This document shows, in pieces, positions 23,978-31,250 of a DNA stretch of 31,449 bases. Both the position numbers and the translations under genes were made by a program. The notes beneath the pieces are model-generated. The model searched no databases. It was given only the letters and a program-made list of their open reading frames with translations, and was not told where the DNA came from. Source of the DNA: Quadrisphaera sp. (GTDB taxonomy: Bacteria > Actinomycetota > Actinomycetes > Actinomycetales > Quadrisphaeraceae); assembly GCA_029258695.1 (NCBI GenBank), contig JARIBR010000176.1:1-31449 (forward strand). The letters run 5' to 3'. The stretch's first letter is position 1; each line of letters begins with the position of its first letter.

Positions 23978-24799
23978 TCACGGGCCGGCGAGGTGGTGCG
24001 TGAGCTTGCCGGTGGCCCACCGACGTCCCGCCTCGTCGACGGTCAGCAGCTCGTAGCCGCGCAGGGCTCGCATCCAGGGCGCGTCGGCGCGCCCACCGGC
24101 CACCGCGGCGGTCGCCAGGGCGTCGGCCAGCGTGAGGTCCGGGCCGACCACGGTCGCGGAGACGAGCCCGCGCGCCGGTGATCCGGTGCGAGGGTCCACC
24201 ACGTGAGCGCCGCGCTCGGCGGTGCCGGACGTGGCGACGGCGCCGTCACCGACCTCGACCACGGCGACGAGCGCTCTGGGGCGGTGCGGGTCGGCGACCC
24301 CGATCTGCCAGCACCGTCCCGGACCGCTGCGACCGGCGCAGACCACGTCACCCCCGGCCCCGACGGCGTGGTCGAAGAACCCCGCGCGGCGCAGGGCGGC
24401 GCTCGCCCGCTGCGCAGCCCATCCCTTGACCAGGCCCGTCGGGTCGATCGACCCGTCCCACCGAGCGGTGAACGCGCCGTCGGTCATGTCCTGCGCGCGC
24501 TGGCAGGCGGTGAGGACCTCACCGACGCAGGGCGAGCACTCCGCCAGCGTGAGCTCGCCGCGGCGCAGCCGGCTGATCTCGGACTGGCGGCGGTACGTCG
24601 AGAAGATCGCGTCGGCGCGGTGGAGCTCGTCGACGGCCCCGGCGAGCGCCGCGGCGACCCCGGGGCCGTGGTCGGCCGGGACACGGTGGTGGGTGACGGC
24701 CAGCGAGACGACGGTCCCCATGACCTCGACGACCTGACGGCTGGCGAGCGGGGGGGAGGGACGGCCCAGCGCGTCAGCCGCGTCGGCGAGCGCGGTCAT
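23978..24799 (-). CDS. apbE: ApbE-family FAD:protein FMN transferase
   Basis: A 273-residue enzyme that transfers FMN from FAD to a threonine or serine of target proteins. Family motifs are present in order: MGTVVSLAV (27-35), FSTYRRQSEISRL (66-78), DPTGLVKGWA (119-128), GAGGDVVCAG (147-156), ATSGTAERGAHVVDPRTG (189-206) and DALATAAVAGG (226-236). There is no signal peptide or lipobox, so it is probably cytoplasmic. Its ATG shares one base with the stop of the gene for an FMN-binding-domain protein carrying a flavinylation motif, the obvious substrate. It belongs to the minus-strand operon headed by flavocytochrome copy 2. Confidence 0.93.
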   Translation of the reverse strand: MTALADAADALGRPSPPLASRQVVEVMGTVVSLAVTHHRVPADHGPGVAAALAGAVDELHRADAIFSTYRRQSEISRLRRGELTLAECSPCVGEVLTACQRAQDMTDGAFTARWDGSIDPTGLVKGWAAQRASAALRRAGFFDHAVGAGGDVVCAGRSGPGRCWQIGVADPHRPRALVAVVEVGDGAVATSGTAERGAHVVDPRTGSPARGLVSATVVGPDLTLADALATAAVAGGRADAPWMRALRGYELLTVDEAGRRWATGKLTHHLAGP

Positions 24800-25236
24800 C
24801 AGCCCTGGCCCGTCGTCGTGAGCGCGGGCACCTGGTCCAGCGCCGACTGCAGCGACTGCGCGTACCCGCGGGAGGTGTACGTGGCACCGGAGACCATGTC
24901 GAGGGCCGCGGACTGGGTGTCGACCGCCTCCTGGGCGAGCTGTGGGGCGGCCCGGGCGGAGAGCTCGGCGCTGCGGGGCTCCTCACCGGGCAGGGACACC
25001 GGGATGACGCTCGTGAGCGTTCCGTCGCTGACGGTTGCCTGCACCTGCACGGGTCCGTACCCGGTCTCGACGCTGGCCCCGGTGGCGCTGGTGGTCCCCG
25101 GCTGGTCCGCGGCGGAGGACGCGGCCGCGGCCGTCCCCACGCCGGCGGCGGTGGTCGGCAGCGGGGTGGTCCTGAAGCTGAGCAGCATCACCAGCCCGAC
25201 GACGGTGGTGACGAGGGCGAGCACGGCGCGGCGCAC
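24799..25236 (-). CDS. Membrane-anchored FMN-binding-domain protein
   Basis: A 145-residue protein with one N-terminal hydrophobic helix (about residues 4-20) and an FMN_bind domain. The motif DMVSGATYTS contains the S-G-A-T flavinylation sequence; Thr119 is the expected phosphoester attachment site for FMN. Related domains occur in NqrC, RnfG and extracellular electron-transfer proteins. The GTG at 25236 has a good AGGAG upstream. It lies between flavocytochrome copy 2 (24-bp gap) and apbE (one-base overlap). A role as an electron carrier on the outer face of the membrane, receiving electrons from the flavocytochrome, is inferred from this order. Confidence 0.9.
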   Translation of the reverse strand: MRRAVLALVTTVVGLVMLLSFRTTPLPTTAAGVGTAAAASSAADQPGTTSATGASVETGYGPVQVQATVSDGTLTSVIPVSLPGEEPRSAELSARAAPQLAQEAVDTQSAALDMVSGATYTSRGYAQSLQSALDQVPALTTTGQG

Positions 25237-25260
25237 GGGGGGCTCCTGGGGTGAGGGTGG

Positions 25261-26694
25261 TCAGAGGGAGAACTGCTCGGCGTGCACCCGCGAGCGGGGC
25301 ACCCCGCACCGGTGCAGCGCCGCCCGCGCGGCGGCGGTGAAGCCGGGGGGACCGCACACGTACACGTCGTGCTCCGCGACGTCGGGCACGACGTGGAGCA
25401 GCCGGCGCCCGGGCAGCGGGTCCCCGGCGCCCCCCGACGGCCCCGGCAGGAGGTGCAGGTGCTGGCGTCGACGCCGGGCGATCTCCACCAGCTCGTCGCG
25501 CAGCGCCATGTCCTCGACGGTGCGGGCGCGGTGGACCAGCGTGAGGTCTCCCGGCGCCGCGGGGAGGGTCTGGAACAGGGCCCGCAGCGGGGTGACGCCG
25601 ATGCCGCCGGCGAGCAGCAGCACCTTGGTGCGCGAGCGTCGCTCCGCGGTCAGCGCGCCGTAGGGCCCGAGCACGAGGACCCGCGTGCCGGGGCGCACGT
25701 CGGCGAGGCCGGCGCTGTGGTCGCCGAGCCCCTTGGCAGTCACCCGCAGCCGGTCGCCCGCCGGGGCGGCGGAGAGGGAGTACGGGTGCGAGGACCACCA
25801 GCCGTCGCGCGTCAGCGCCCTGACCCTCACGAACTGGCCGGGGCGGACGTCCATCGCCGCGACGTCGCGCCCCCGCAGCACCACGGAGGTCACGCCGGCC
25901 CCCTCGACGACCACGCGTTCGACGCGGAAGCGCTGCGCCAGGCTCTGGCGCACCGGTGCGACGAGGCGGGACCACAGGACGGCTGCGGCGGCGACGACGT
26001 AGAGCGCGGACCACGCCCAGCGTGCGAACGGGTGGGCGGCGAACTGCTCACCGGTGGCGAAGACGTGCGCGAAGGACAGCGCGATGGCCAGGTACGTGTA
26101 GAGGTGCAGGTAGTACCAGGTCTCGTAGCGCAGCCGGGAGCGGGCAGCCCGCGCCGAGGCCACCCCGACCCCGACGAGCAGGGCGGCGGCGACGGTGGCC
26201 ATGAGCACGTCCGGGTAGCTCAGCAGCAGCGTCGAGGCCTGGTCGAGCAGCCCGGCGCGGGTCGCCGCGGCGTAGCCCCACGTGATGAGCAGCGCGTGCG
26301 CCACGACGAGGCCGAGCGTCCAGCAGCCCAGCCTGGCGTGCCAGCGGGTCAGGCGGTCGGCGCCCACGTGCCGCTCGGCCAGCGGGACGCGGGCCATGGA
26401 CAGCAGGAGCAGCGGCATGGCGTACCCGGCCATCAGACCGGTGAGGCGCCCGCCGCTGCTGAGCCAGCCGCCGACGTCGCTGACCGGTGCGGCCGTGGCC
26501 CACCACCAGGCGAGCACCGCCACGGCCCCCGTGCCGGCGCCCACCAGGATGAGGGCGCCGACGCCGCGCCCGGACGGACGCGGCTGGTCCTCCCCGGGCC
26601 GTCGGCGTCGCCCGACGCCGACCCGTCGCGGTCGGCCGGGGACGCCGTGCCGGGGCGGGGACGGCCTCGGCGGGGCGTGGGCGGTGGTGGTCAC
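25261..26694 (-). CDS. Membrane flavocytochrome, ferric reductase / NADPH oxidase type (copy 2)
   Basis: A 477-residue protein if started at GTG 26694 (VTTTAHAPPR); the open frame continues 22 codons further upstream. An Arg/Pro-rich head of about 45 residues precedes six predicted helices. Heme-ligand pairs are His119-X13-His133 and His197-X12-His210. FAD and nucleotide motifs are HPYSLSAAP, GGIGVTPLRALF and CGPPGF, and the C-terminus is EQFSL. It heads an operon with the FMN-binding protein, apbE and the DUF5666-like gene, and is divergent from the response regulator. Electrons probably pass from NAD(P)H through FAD and two hemes to the FMN protein. The terminal acceptor is unknown; ferric iron is only one option. 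Confidence 0.88.
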   Translation of the reverse strand: MTTTAHAPPRPSPPRHGVPGRPRRVGVGRRRRPGEDQPRPSGRGVGALILVGAGTGAVAVLAWWWATAAPVSDVGGWLSSGGRLTGLMAGYAMPLLLLSMARVPLAERHVGADRLTRWHARLGCWTLGLVVAHALLITWGYAAATRAGLLDQASTLLLSYPDVLMATVAAALLVGVGVASARAARSRLRYETWYYLHLYTYLAIALSFAHVFATGEQFAAHPFARWAWSALYVVAAAAVLWSRLVAPVRQSLAQRFRVERVVVEGAGVTSVVLRGRDVAAMDVRPGQFVRVRALTRDGWWSSHPYSLSAAPAGDRLRVTAKGLGDHSAGLADVRPGTRVLVLGPYGALTAERRSRTKVLLLAGGIGVTPLRALFQTLPAAPGDLTLVHRARTVEDMALRDELVEIARRRRQHLHLLPGPSGGAGDPLPGRRLLHVVPDVAEHDVYVCGPPGFTAAARAALHRCGVPRSRVHAEQFSL

Positions 26695-26853
26695 GCCCCC
26701 ACGATGGGGCGGGCGCTTCTGCGCCGGCTCCCCCTCTCCTCTGAGCGGCCTCTGAGGCACCCACCTCGGCAGGAACCTGACGGGCCGTCGCGCTGACGCC
26801 GTCCCAGAGCGCCCTCAGAGCTCTCGCAGAGGAACCGGGGACCTGGCCGGGGC
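26695..26853. promoter_or_regulatory. Divergent promoter region with 11-bp-spaced direct repeats (response-regulator sites)
   Basis: Toward the flavocytochrome, CCTCTGAG occurs twice, at 26738 and 26749 (11 bp apart). Toward the response-regulator gene, CAGAG occurs three times, at 26805, 26816 and 26827 (11 and 11 bp apart). CAGAG is the reverse complement of the CTCTG in the other set, so each set faces its own gene. OmpR/PhoB-family regulators bind head-to-tail repeats with about one helical turn between them, which fits the adjacent regulator. Confidence 0.68.
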
Positions 26854-27627
26854 ATGCTCGGACGGGTGACCACGACCGCAGCAGCGCCGAGCTCCCGCAC
26901 CACCGGGACGGCAGCCCTGACCCGCCCCGACGGCAGCGCCGTCCGGGTGCTGGTCGTCGACGACGAGCCGAGCCTGGCCGAGCTGCTGGGGAGCGTGCTG
27001 CGCTACGAGGGGTGGGACGTGCGCGTGGCCGGGACCGGCCGCGCCGCCGTGCGCGCGGCCCGGGAGCTCGGCCCCGACGCGGTGGTCCTGGACGTCATGC
27101 TGCCCGACATCGACGGCTTCGAGGTCCTGCGCCGCGTCCGCGCCGAGGCCCCGCACACGTGCGTGCTCTTCCTCACCGCGAGGGACGCGGTCGAGGACCG
27201 GGTGGCAGGCATCACCGCTGGGGGTGACGACTACGTCACCAAGCCGTTCAGCCTCGAGGAGGTCACCGCTCGGCTGCGCGGGCTGCTGCGCCGCGCCGGG
27301 ATGGCTCGCGCCCAGGCCAGCGAGGACCTGCTCGCCTTCGCCGACCTCACGATGGACGAGGACGCCCGCGAGGTGCGGCGCGGCGGCGACCTCGTCGAGC
27401 TGACGGCGACGGAGTTCGAGCTGCTGCGCTACCTGCTCCGCAACCCGCGGCGCGTGCTGTCCAAGGCGCAGATCCTCGACCGGGTGTGGAGCTACGACTT
27501 CGGCGGCCAGGCACACGTCGTCGAGCTGTACATCTCCTACCTGCGCAAGAAGATCGACGCGGGCCGGGGCCCGCTGATCCACACGGTCCGCGGCGTGGGG
27601 TACGTGCTGAAGTCCCTCGAGGGATGA
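26854..27627 (+). CDS. OmpR/PhoB-family response regulator
   Basis: A 257-residue two-component regulator. The receiver domain (about 30-145) has the acidic pair Asp36-Asp37, phospho-acceptor Asp80 (VVLDVMLPD), Thr108 and Lys130 (YVTKPFS). The C-terminal winged helix (about 160-254) contains LTATEFELLRYLLRNPRRVLS, VELYISYLRKKID and RGVGYVLK. ATG 26854 and GTG 26866 are both possible starts; neither has a clear ribosome-binding site, and the first 28 residues are not conserved. It overlaps the kinase gene by ATGA. Repeats in its own promoter suggest autoregulation and control of the divergent flavocytochrome operon. Confidence 0.94.
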   Translation: MLGRVTTTAAAPSSRTTGTAALTRPDGSAVRVLVVDDEPSLAELLGSVLRYEGWDVRVAGTGRAAVRAARELGPDAVVLDVMLPDIDGFEVLRRVRAEAPHTCVLFLTARDAVEDRVAGITAGGDDYVTKPFSLEEVTARLRGLLRRAGMARAQASEDLLAFADLTMDEDAREVRRGGDLVELTATEFELLRYLLRNPRRVLSKAQILDRVWSYDFGGQAHVVELYISYLRKKIDAGRGPLIHTVRGVGYVLKSLEG

Positions 27628-29309
27628 CCGTGGGGGCTCGCGGTGCGCCGTCGCGCTGGTGGGACGGGCGGACGCTGCGCTGGCGCCTGGTGGCGGGCCT
27701 GCTGGCGCTGCTCGTCCTCACGTGCACGGTGACCGGGGTGACCACCACCCTGGCGCTGCGGGCCTTCCTCCTCGAGCGTCTCGACTCCCAGCTCGCGCAG
27801 GGCCAGGTGATCGGGGATGTCGCGCAGGGGATGGAGAGGGTGGCCACGCCGCCCGGAGCGGGCGGTGAGGCGTCCGGAGCTCCTGCGCTGGACGGGGACG
27901 GCGGCGGCAATGGGGACGGGGACGGGGACGGGGACGGTGGCCCGGCGTGGGCGGGACGTGACGGCCCGGATGATGACGACGACGGCGGGGGAGCGGGGCT
28001 CGCGGGTGCCCTCGGGGCGCGGCTGCTCGGCGGCGACGTGAGCGAGGCCGTGGTCCTGCGCCGCGGCGACGGTCTGGCCGTCGTGCCCACCCGACCGTCC
28101 CTGGACGCTGCGGACCGCACGGCGCTGGCGGCGCTGTCGACGTCGGGGCGGCCCTCGACCCTCGCGCTGGACGCCGGCACCTATCGCGCCCGGGCCGTGC
28201 CGTCGCGCGGGGGGGTGCTCGTCGTGGGCCTGCCCACCGACGGGGTTCGGGTCACCACCGGGCGGCTGGTGGCCATCGAGGCGGTCGTCTTCAGCGTGGT
28301 GATCGCCCTGGGCGGCCTGGCCGGGACGGTGCTCGTCCGCGTCTCCCTGCGTCCCCTGCGCCGCGTGGCGGCGGCCGCCGGCGCCGTGGCCGCGACCTCC
28401 ATGGCCAGCGGCGACGTCGTGATGCCGGCCGGTGTGGAGCAGACCGACGAGCGCACCGAGGTGGGCCAGGTCGGTGCGGCGTTCAACCTCATGCTCGCCC
28501 GCGTCGGCGGGGCGTTCTCGGAGCGGCAGGCCACCGAGGAGCGCTTGCGGCGTTTCGTGGCCGACGCCAGCCACGAGCTGCGGACCCCGCTGGCCGCCAT
28601 CCGTGGGCACTCCGAGCTCGCCGGGCGCCGAGCGGAGGACCTGCCGCCCGACGTGGCGCACGCTCTGGCTCGGGTGCACTCCGAGTCGCTGCGGATGGGC
28701 GGGCTCGTCGACGACCTGCTGCTCCTCGCCCGTCTGGACGCCGGGCGCCCGCTGGCGCGCGAGGACGTGGACCTCACGCGTCTGGCCCTCGACGCGACGT
28801 CGGACGCGCGCGCCGCCGACCACGACCCCCGCGACGGAGGCGGCGCGGCCGCCGACCACCGGTGGCGCCTGGAGCTGCCCGAGCACCCGGTGGTGGTGAC
28901 GGGGGACGTCCACCGCCTCCACCAGGTGCTCGCGAACCTGCTCGCCAACGCGCGGACCCACACGCCCGCGGGCACGGAGGTCACCGTGAGCCTGCGCACG
29001 GCGGGCGACCGGGCGGAGGTGCTGGTGAGCGACGACGGACCGGGCGTCCCCGAGGAGGTCACCGGCACCGTCTTCGACCGGTTCGTGCGCGCCGACACCT
29101 CCCGCACGCGAGGCCGCGGCACCGGGAGCTCGGGGTTGGGCCTGGCGATCGTCGCGGCGGTCACCGCCGCCCACGGCGGCACCGTCGGGCTCACGTCCCG
29201 ACCAGGCCTGACGTCCTTCAGCGTGCGGCTGCCGCTGCCCGGCGCGCCGGTGGGGCGAGCGCCGACCTGCGACGGTGCCCCCGCGGACGGCTCGGTCGGG
29301 GTGCGATGA
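27624..29309 (+). CDS. Sensor histidine kinase with an Asp/Gly-rich extracytoplasmic loop
   Basis: A 561-residue kinase partner of the upstream regulator (ATGA overlap at 27624-27627). Transmembrane helices at about 22-46 and 215-238 enclose an outer domain with a striking Asp/Gly-rich stretch at residues 90-122 (GNGDGDGDGDGG, then GPDDDDDGGG). HAMP follows; the HisKA box is FVADASHELRTPLAAIRGH with His317. The ATPase has NLLANARTHTPAG, DDGPGVP and GSSGLGLAIV. The acidic loop suggests sensing of a cation, but this is inference. The loop DNA is a run of GGGGAC repeats. It is likely the sensor for the flavin/flavocytochrome module on the other strand. Confidence 0.93.
   Translation: MTVGARGAPSRWWDGRTLRWRLVAGLLALLVLTCTVTGVTTTLALRAFLLERLDSQLAQGQVIGDVAQGMERVATPPGAGGEASGAPALDGDGGGNGDGDGDGDGGPAWAGRDGPDDDDDGGGAGLAGALGARLLGGDVSEAVVLRRGDGLAVVPTRPSLDAADRTALAALSTSGRPSTLALDAGTYRARAVPSRGGVLVVGLPTDGVRVTTGRLVAIEAVVFSVVIALGGLAGTVLVRVSLRPLRRVAAAAGAVAATSMASGDVVMPAGVEQTDERTEVGQVGAAFNLMLARVGGAFSERQATEERLRRFVADASHELRTPLAAIRGHSELAGRRAEDLPPDVAHALARVHSESLRMGGLVDDLLLLARLDAGRPLAREDVDLTRLALDATSDARAADHDPRDGGGAAADHRWRLELPEHPVVVTGDVHRLHQVLANLLANARTHTPAGTEVTVSLRTAGDRAEVLVSDDGPGVPEEVTGTVFDRFVRADTSRTRGRGTGSSGLGLAIVAAVTAAHGGTVGLTSRPGLTSFSVRLPLPGAPVGRAPTCDGAPADGSVGVR
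27912..27937 (+). repeat. GGGGAC hexamer repeat in the kinase gene, potential G-quadruplex
   Basis: Four runs of GGGG (27912, 27918, 27924, 27930), each separated by AC, and a further GG at 27936. Runs of four G with 2-base loops fit a stable parallel G-quadruplex on the coding strand and in the mRNA. It encodes the Gly-Asp repeat of the sensor loop. Confidence 0.9.
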
Positions 29310-29552
29310 GCGCCGGTCGGCGCCGCACCGGTGACGTGGGCCACGTCAGGTCCCTGCCCCCGGGGTGGCAATGCTCTGCCAAGGTCACCGTCGGTCCCGG
29401 CTCTCGGCCTCCACGGCGCTGCTCACCTGCCTAGCGTGCTTCTCACGGGTGGTCCTCAGGCCACCCCTCACCCCGCGCCGACGGCCCACCGCCGGCACCG
29501 GTCGCCGGCACGAGGCCGCTGGACGGGGAGACGCCCAGGCAAGGGAGCACGC
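29310..29552 (+). promoter_or_regulatory. Gene-free region with two palindromes upstream of the FAD oxidoreductase
   Basis: This 243-bp region follows the kinase gene. It contains a 17-bp perfect palindrome TGACGTGGGCCACGTCA (29332-29348) and the inverted repeat TGGCA-N6-TGCCA (29366-29381). A TAGCGT at 29432-29437 could be a -10 element, weakly supported. The AAGGGAG just before ATG 29553 is a good ribosome-binding site. The palindromes could be operators for the downstream gene; the first might also act as a terminator for the kinase gene. Confidence 0.55.
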
Positions 29553-31055
29553 ATGGCCGATCACCAGCAGAGGGCAGCGATCGTCGGGAACGGACCGACC
29601 GGGTCGACCGTGGCGCTGATCCTGGCGCGCCACGGGTGGGCGGTGACGATGGTCGACCGCGACGACTCGTCGCCGGCGGCCACCGAGGACACCGCCGAGG
29701 CGGTCGACGTGGAGACGTGGCGTCGTCCCGGGGTGCCGCAGTTCCACCAGCCCCACATCTTCAACAACCGGCTCCTGGAGGAGATGCGTCGCGGCATCCC
29801 CGACGTGGTCGAGGACCTGGTCTCCGGCGGGGACGTCATCGTCGAGCTCCCCGGCGGGCTGGAGGCGGCGACCTGCCGGCGCAGCACCCTCGAGCTGGCG
29901 ATGCGCCGCGCCGTGAGGGCCCAGGCCGGCATCACCACCGTCCACGACAGCGCGACCGCCGTGCGCAGCGAGGACGGCCGGGTGACGGGCCTGGAGCTGA
30001 GGTCGGGGACCGTGCTCGACGCGGACCTCGTCGTCGACGCCGGCGGGCGGCGCAGCAGGCTGTCGAAGGCGTGGATCGACTCCACGCTGGACGAGTCGAC
30101 GAACACCGTGTACGCGAACCGCCGGTACAAGCTCAAGGACGGCAAGGCCTACCCGGGCCCGGTCAACCGCGGGACGCTCGGCGCCGCGGAGGGCAACGCC
30201 TACAGCGCGCTGGTCTTCCCCCACGACGGCGGCACCTTCACCCTCGGGTTCACGTACCTGCCCGAGGACGACGCGATGAACAACCTGCGGTACGTGCCCG
30301 CGTTCGAGGCCGCCACCCGTCAGATCCCCATGATGGCGGAGTGGATCGACCCCGAGCTGGCGGAGCCCATCAGCGACGTCATCGTCATGGGGGGGCTCCG
30401 CAACACCTTCCGGACCCTCACCGACGACGCCCCCCTGGGGCTCGAGGCGCTGGGTGACGTGCTGTGCACCACCAACCCGACCCTGGGCCGCGGCACCACC
30501 CTCTCGATCCTCTCGGCGCTGCGGATGGCCGAGGCCGTCGTGGAGGACTCGCAAGACCCGGCGGCGTGGCGCAGCCACGTGCGCACGTGGCAGAGCGACG
30601 AGCTGTGGCCGTGGTTCGACGTGGCCCTGGAGATGGACCGCAGCCGCGCAGGACGGTGGAAGGGCAGCCTCGCAGGGGCCCCAGCCGGCGGTCCGCCGCC
30701 CGGTGCGGGTGGTCCGCCGCAGGGTGCGGGTGGTCCGCCGCAGGGTGCTGGCGGACCCCCCGCTGGCGGACCAGGTGGACCGCCCCCGGGCGCTCCGCTG
30801 CCGCGCTTCATGTTCATGGCGGCCGGCCCGGCCGACCCGGTGATCGCCGTGGCGGTCCAGCGACACATGAACATGGTCGACGGCCCCGAGGTGCTCTCCG
30901 AGCACATGCCCCGGCTGCGGGACCTGCTCGCCAGCGGGTGGCACCCGGGCAAGGGCATGGCTCCCGGTGGACCGCCGCGCGACGAGCTGGTGGAGGTGCT
31001 GCGCCGGGCCCGCGAGGAGATGGAGCGTGCCGACGCCGGGCTCGTCACCGCCTGA
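29553..31055 (+). CDS. FAD-dependent oxidoreductase of the geranylgeranyl-reductase/halogenase-like group
   Basis: A 500-residue flavoprotein. The N-terminal FAD-binding motif is AAIVGNGPTGSTVALILARHGW (residues 8-29), with an acidic residue ending strand 2 (VDRD). LVVDAGGRRSRLSKAW near residue 163 matches the GD/DG-type second FAD motif of aromatic-hydroxylase-like enzymes, and DAPLGLEALGD with a following Gly-rich NPTLGRGTT stands at the third. An insert at about 374-414 is made of GGPP and GAGGPPQ repeats and has no counterpart I know in the family. The reaction and substrate cannot be told. Start ATG 29553 is supported by AAGGGAG. A hairpin follows the gene. Confidence 0.78.
   Translation: MADHQQRAAIVGNGPTGSTVALILARHGWAVTMVDRDDSSPAATEDTAEAVDVETWRRPGVPQFHQPHIFNNRLLEEMRRGIPDVVEDLVSGGDVIVELPGGLEAATCRRSTLELAMRRAVRAQAGITTVHDSATAVRSEDGRVTGLELRSGTVLDADLVVDAGGRRSRLSKAWIDSTLDESTNTVYANRRYKLKDGKAYPGPVNRGTLGAAEGNAYSALVFPHDGGTFTLGFTYLPEDDAMNNLRYVPAFEAATRQIPMMAEWIDPELAEPISDVIVMGGLRNTFRTLTDDAPLGLEALGDVLCTTNPTLGRGTTLSILSALRMAEAVVEDSQDPAAWRSHVRTWQSDELWPWFDVALEMDRSRAGRWKGSLAGAPAGGPPPGAGGPPQGAGGPPQGAGGPPAGGPGGPPPGAPLPRFMFMAAGPADPVIAVAVQRHMNMVDGPEVLSEHMPRLRDLLASGWHPGKGMAPGGPPRDELVEVLRRAREEMERADAGLVTA
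30675..30795 (+). repeat. 21-bp repeats encoding a Gly/Pro-rich insert
   Basis: Units of 21 bp resembling GGTGCGGGTGGTCCGCCGCA start near 30702 and 30723, with degenerate copies on both sides. They encode GAGGPPQ repeats in the middle of the FAD oxidoreductase. The unit is seven codons, so copy-number change would keep the frame. Confidence 0.85.
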
Positions 31056-31070
31056 CCGCGACGACGTCCG

Positions 31071-31115
31071 GCACCCGGGCCCCGCCACGCCTCGCGCGTG
31101 CCGGGGCTCGGGTGC
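31071..31115 (+). terminator. Large hairpin terminator after the FAD oxidoreductase
   Basis: Arms 31071-31090 and 31096-31115 pair over 20 positions, with one C-C mismatch and one G-U wobble, around a 5-base loop (CTCGC). It begins 16 bases after the stop codon. There is no T-tract. Confidence 0.8.
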
Positions 31116-31250
31116 ACGGTCGGCCCGTGCTCCGACCCCGTCCGCGTGCACGTCGCGTCGACCAGCCTTGGTCCGACGCACCGATCCTGTCATCATCCTG
31201 TCTCTCGTCACCGCGCTGCTGAGGAGCTTCCCCACCGTTATGAGCCTGTC
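31116..31250 (+). promoter_or_regulatory. Upstream region of the 2-oxoacid oxidoreductase gene with an 11-bp-spaced repeat
   Basis: ATCCTGTC occurs at 31184 and again at 31195, exactly 11 bp apart, about 50-70 bp upstream of the GTG. A GAGGAG at 31221 precedes an ATG at 31240 that opens a 4-codon frame (Met-Ser-Leu-Ser-stop) whose TGA overlaps the GTG start of the next gene. A clear promoter was not recognised. Confidence 0.4.
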
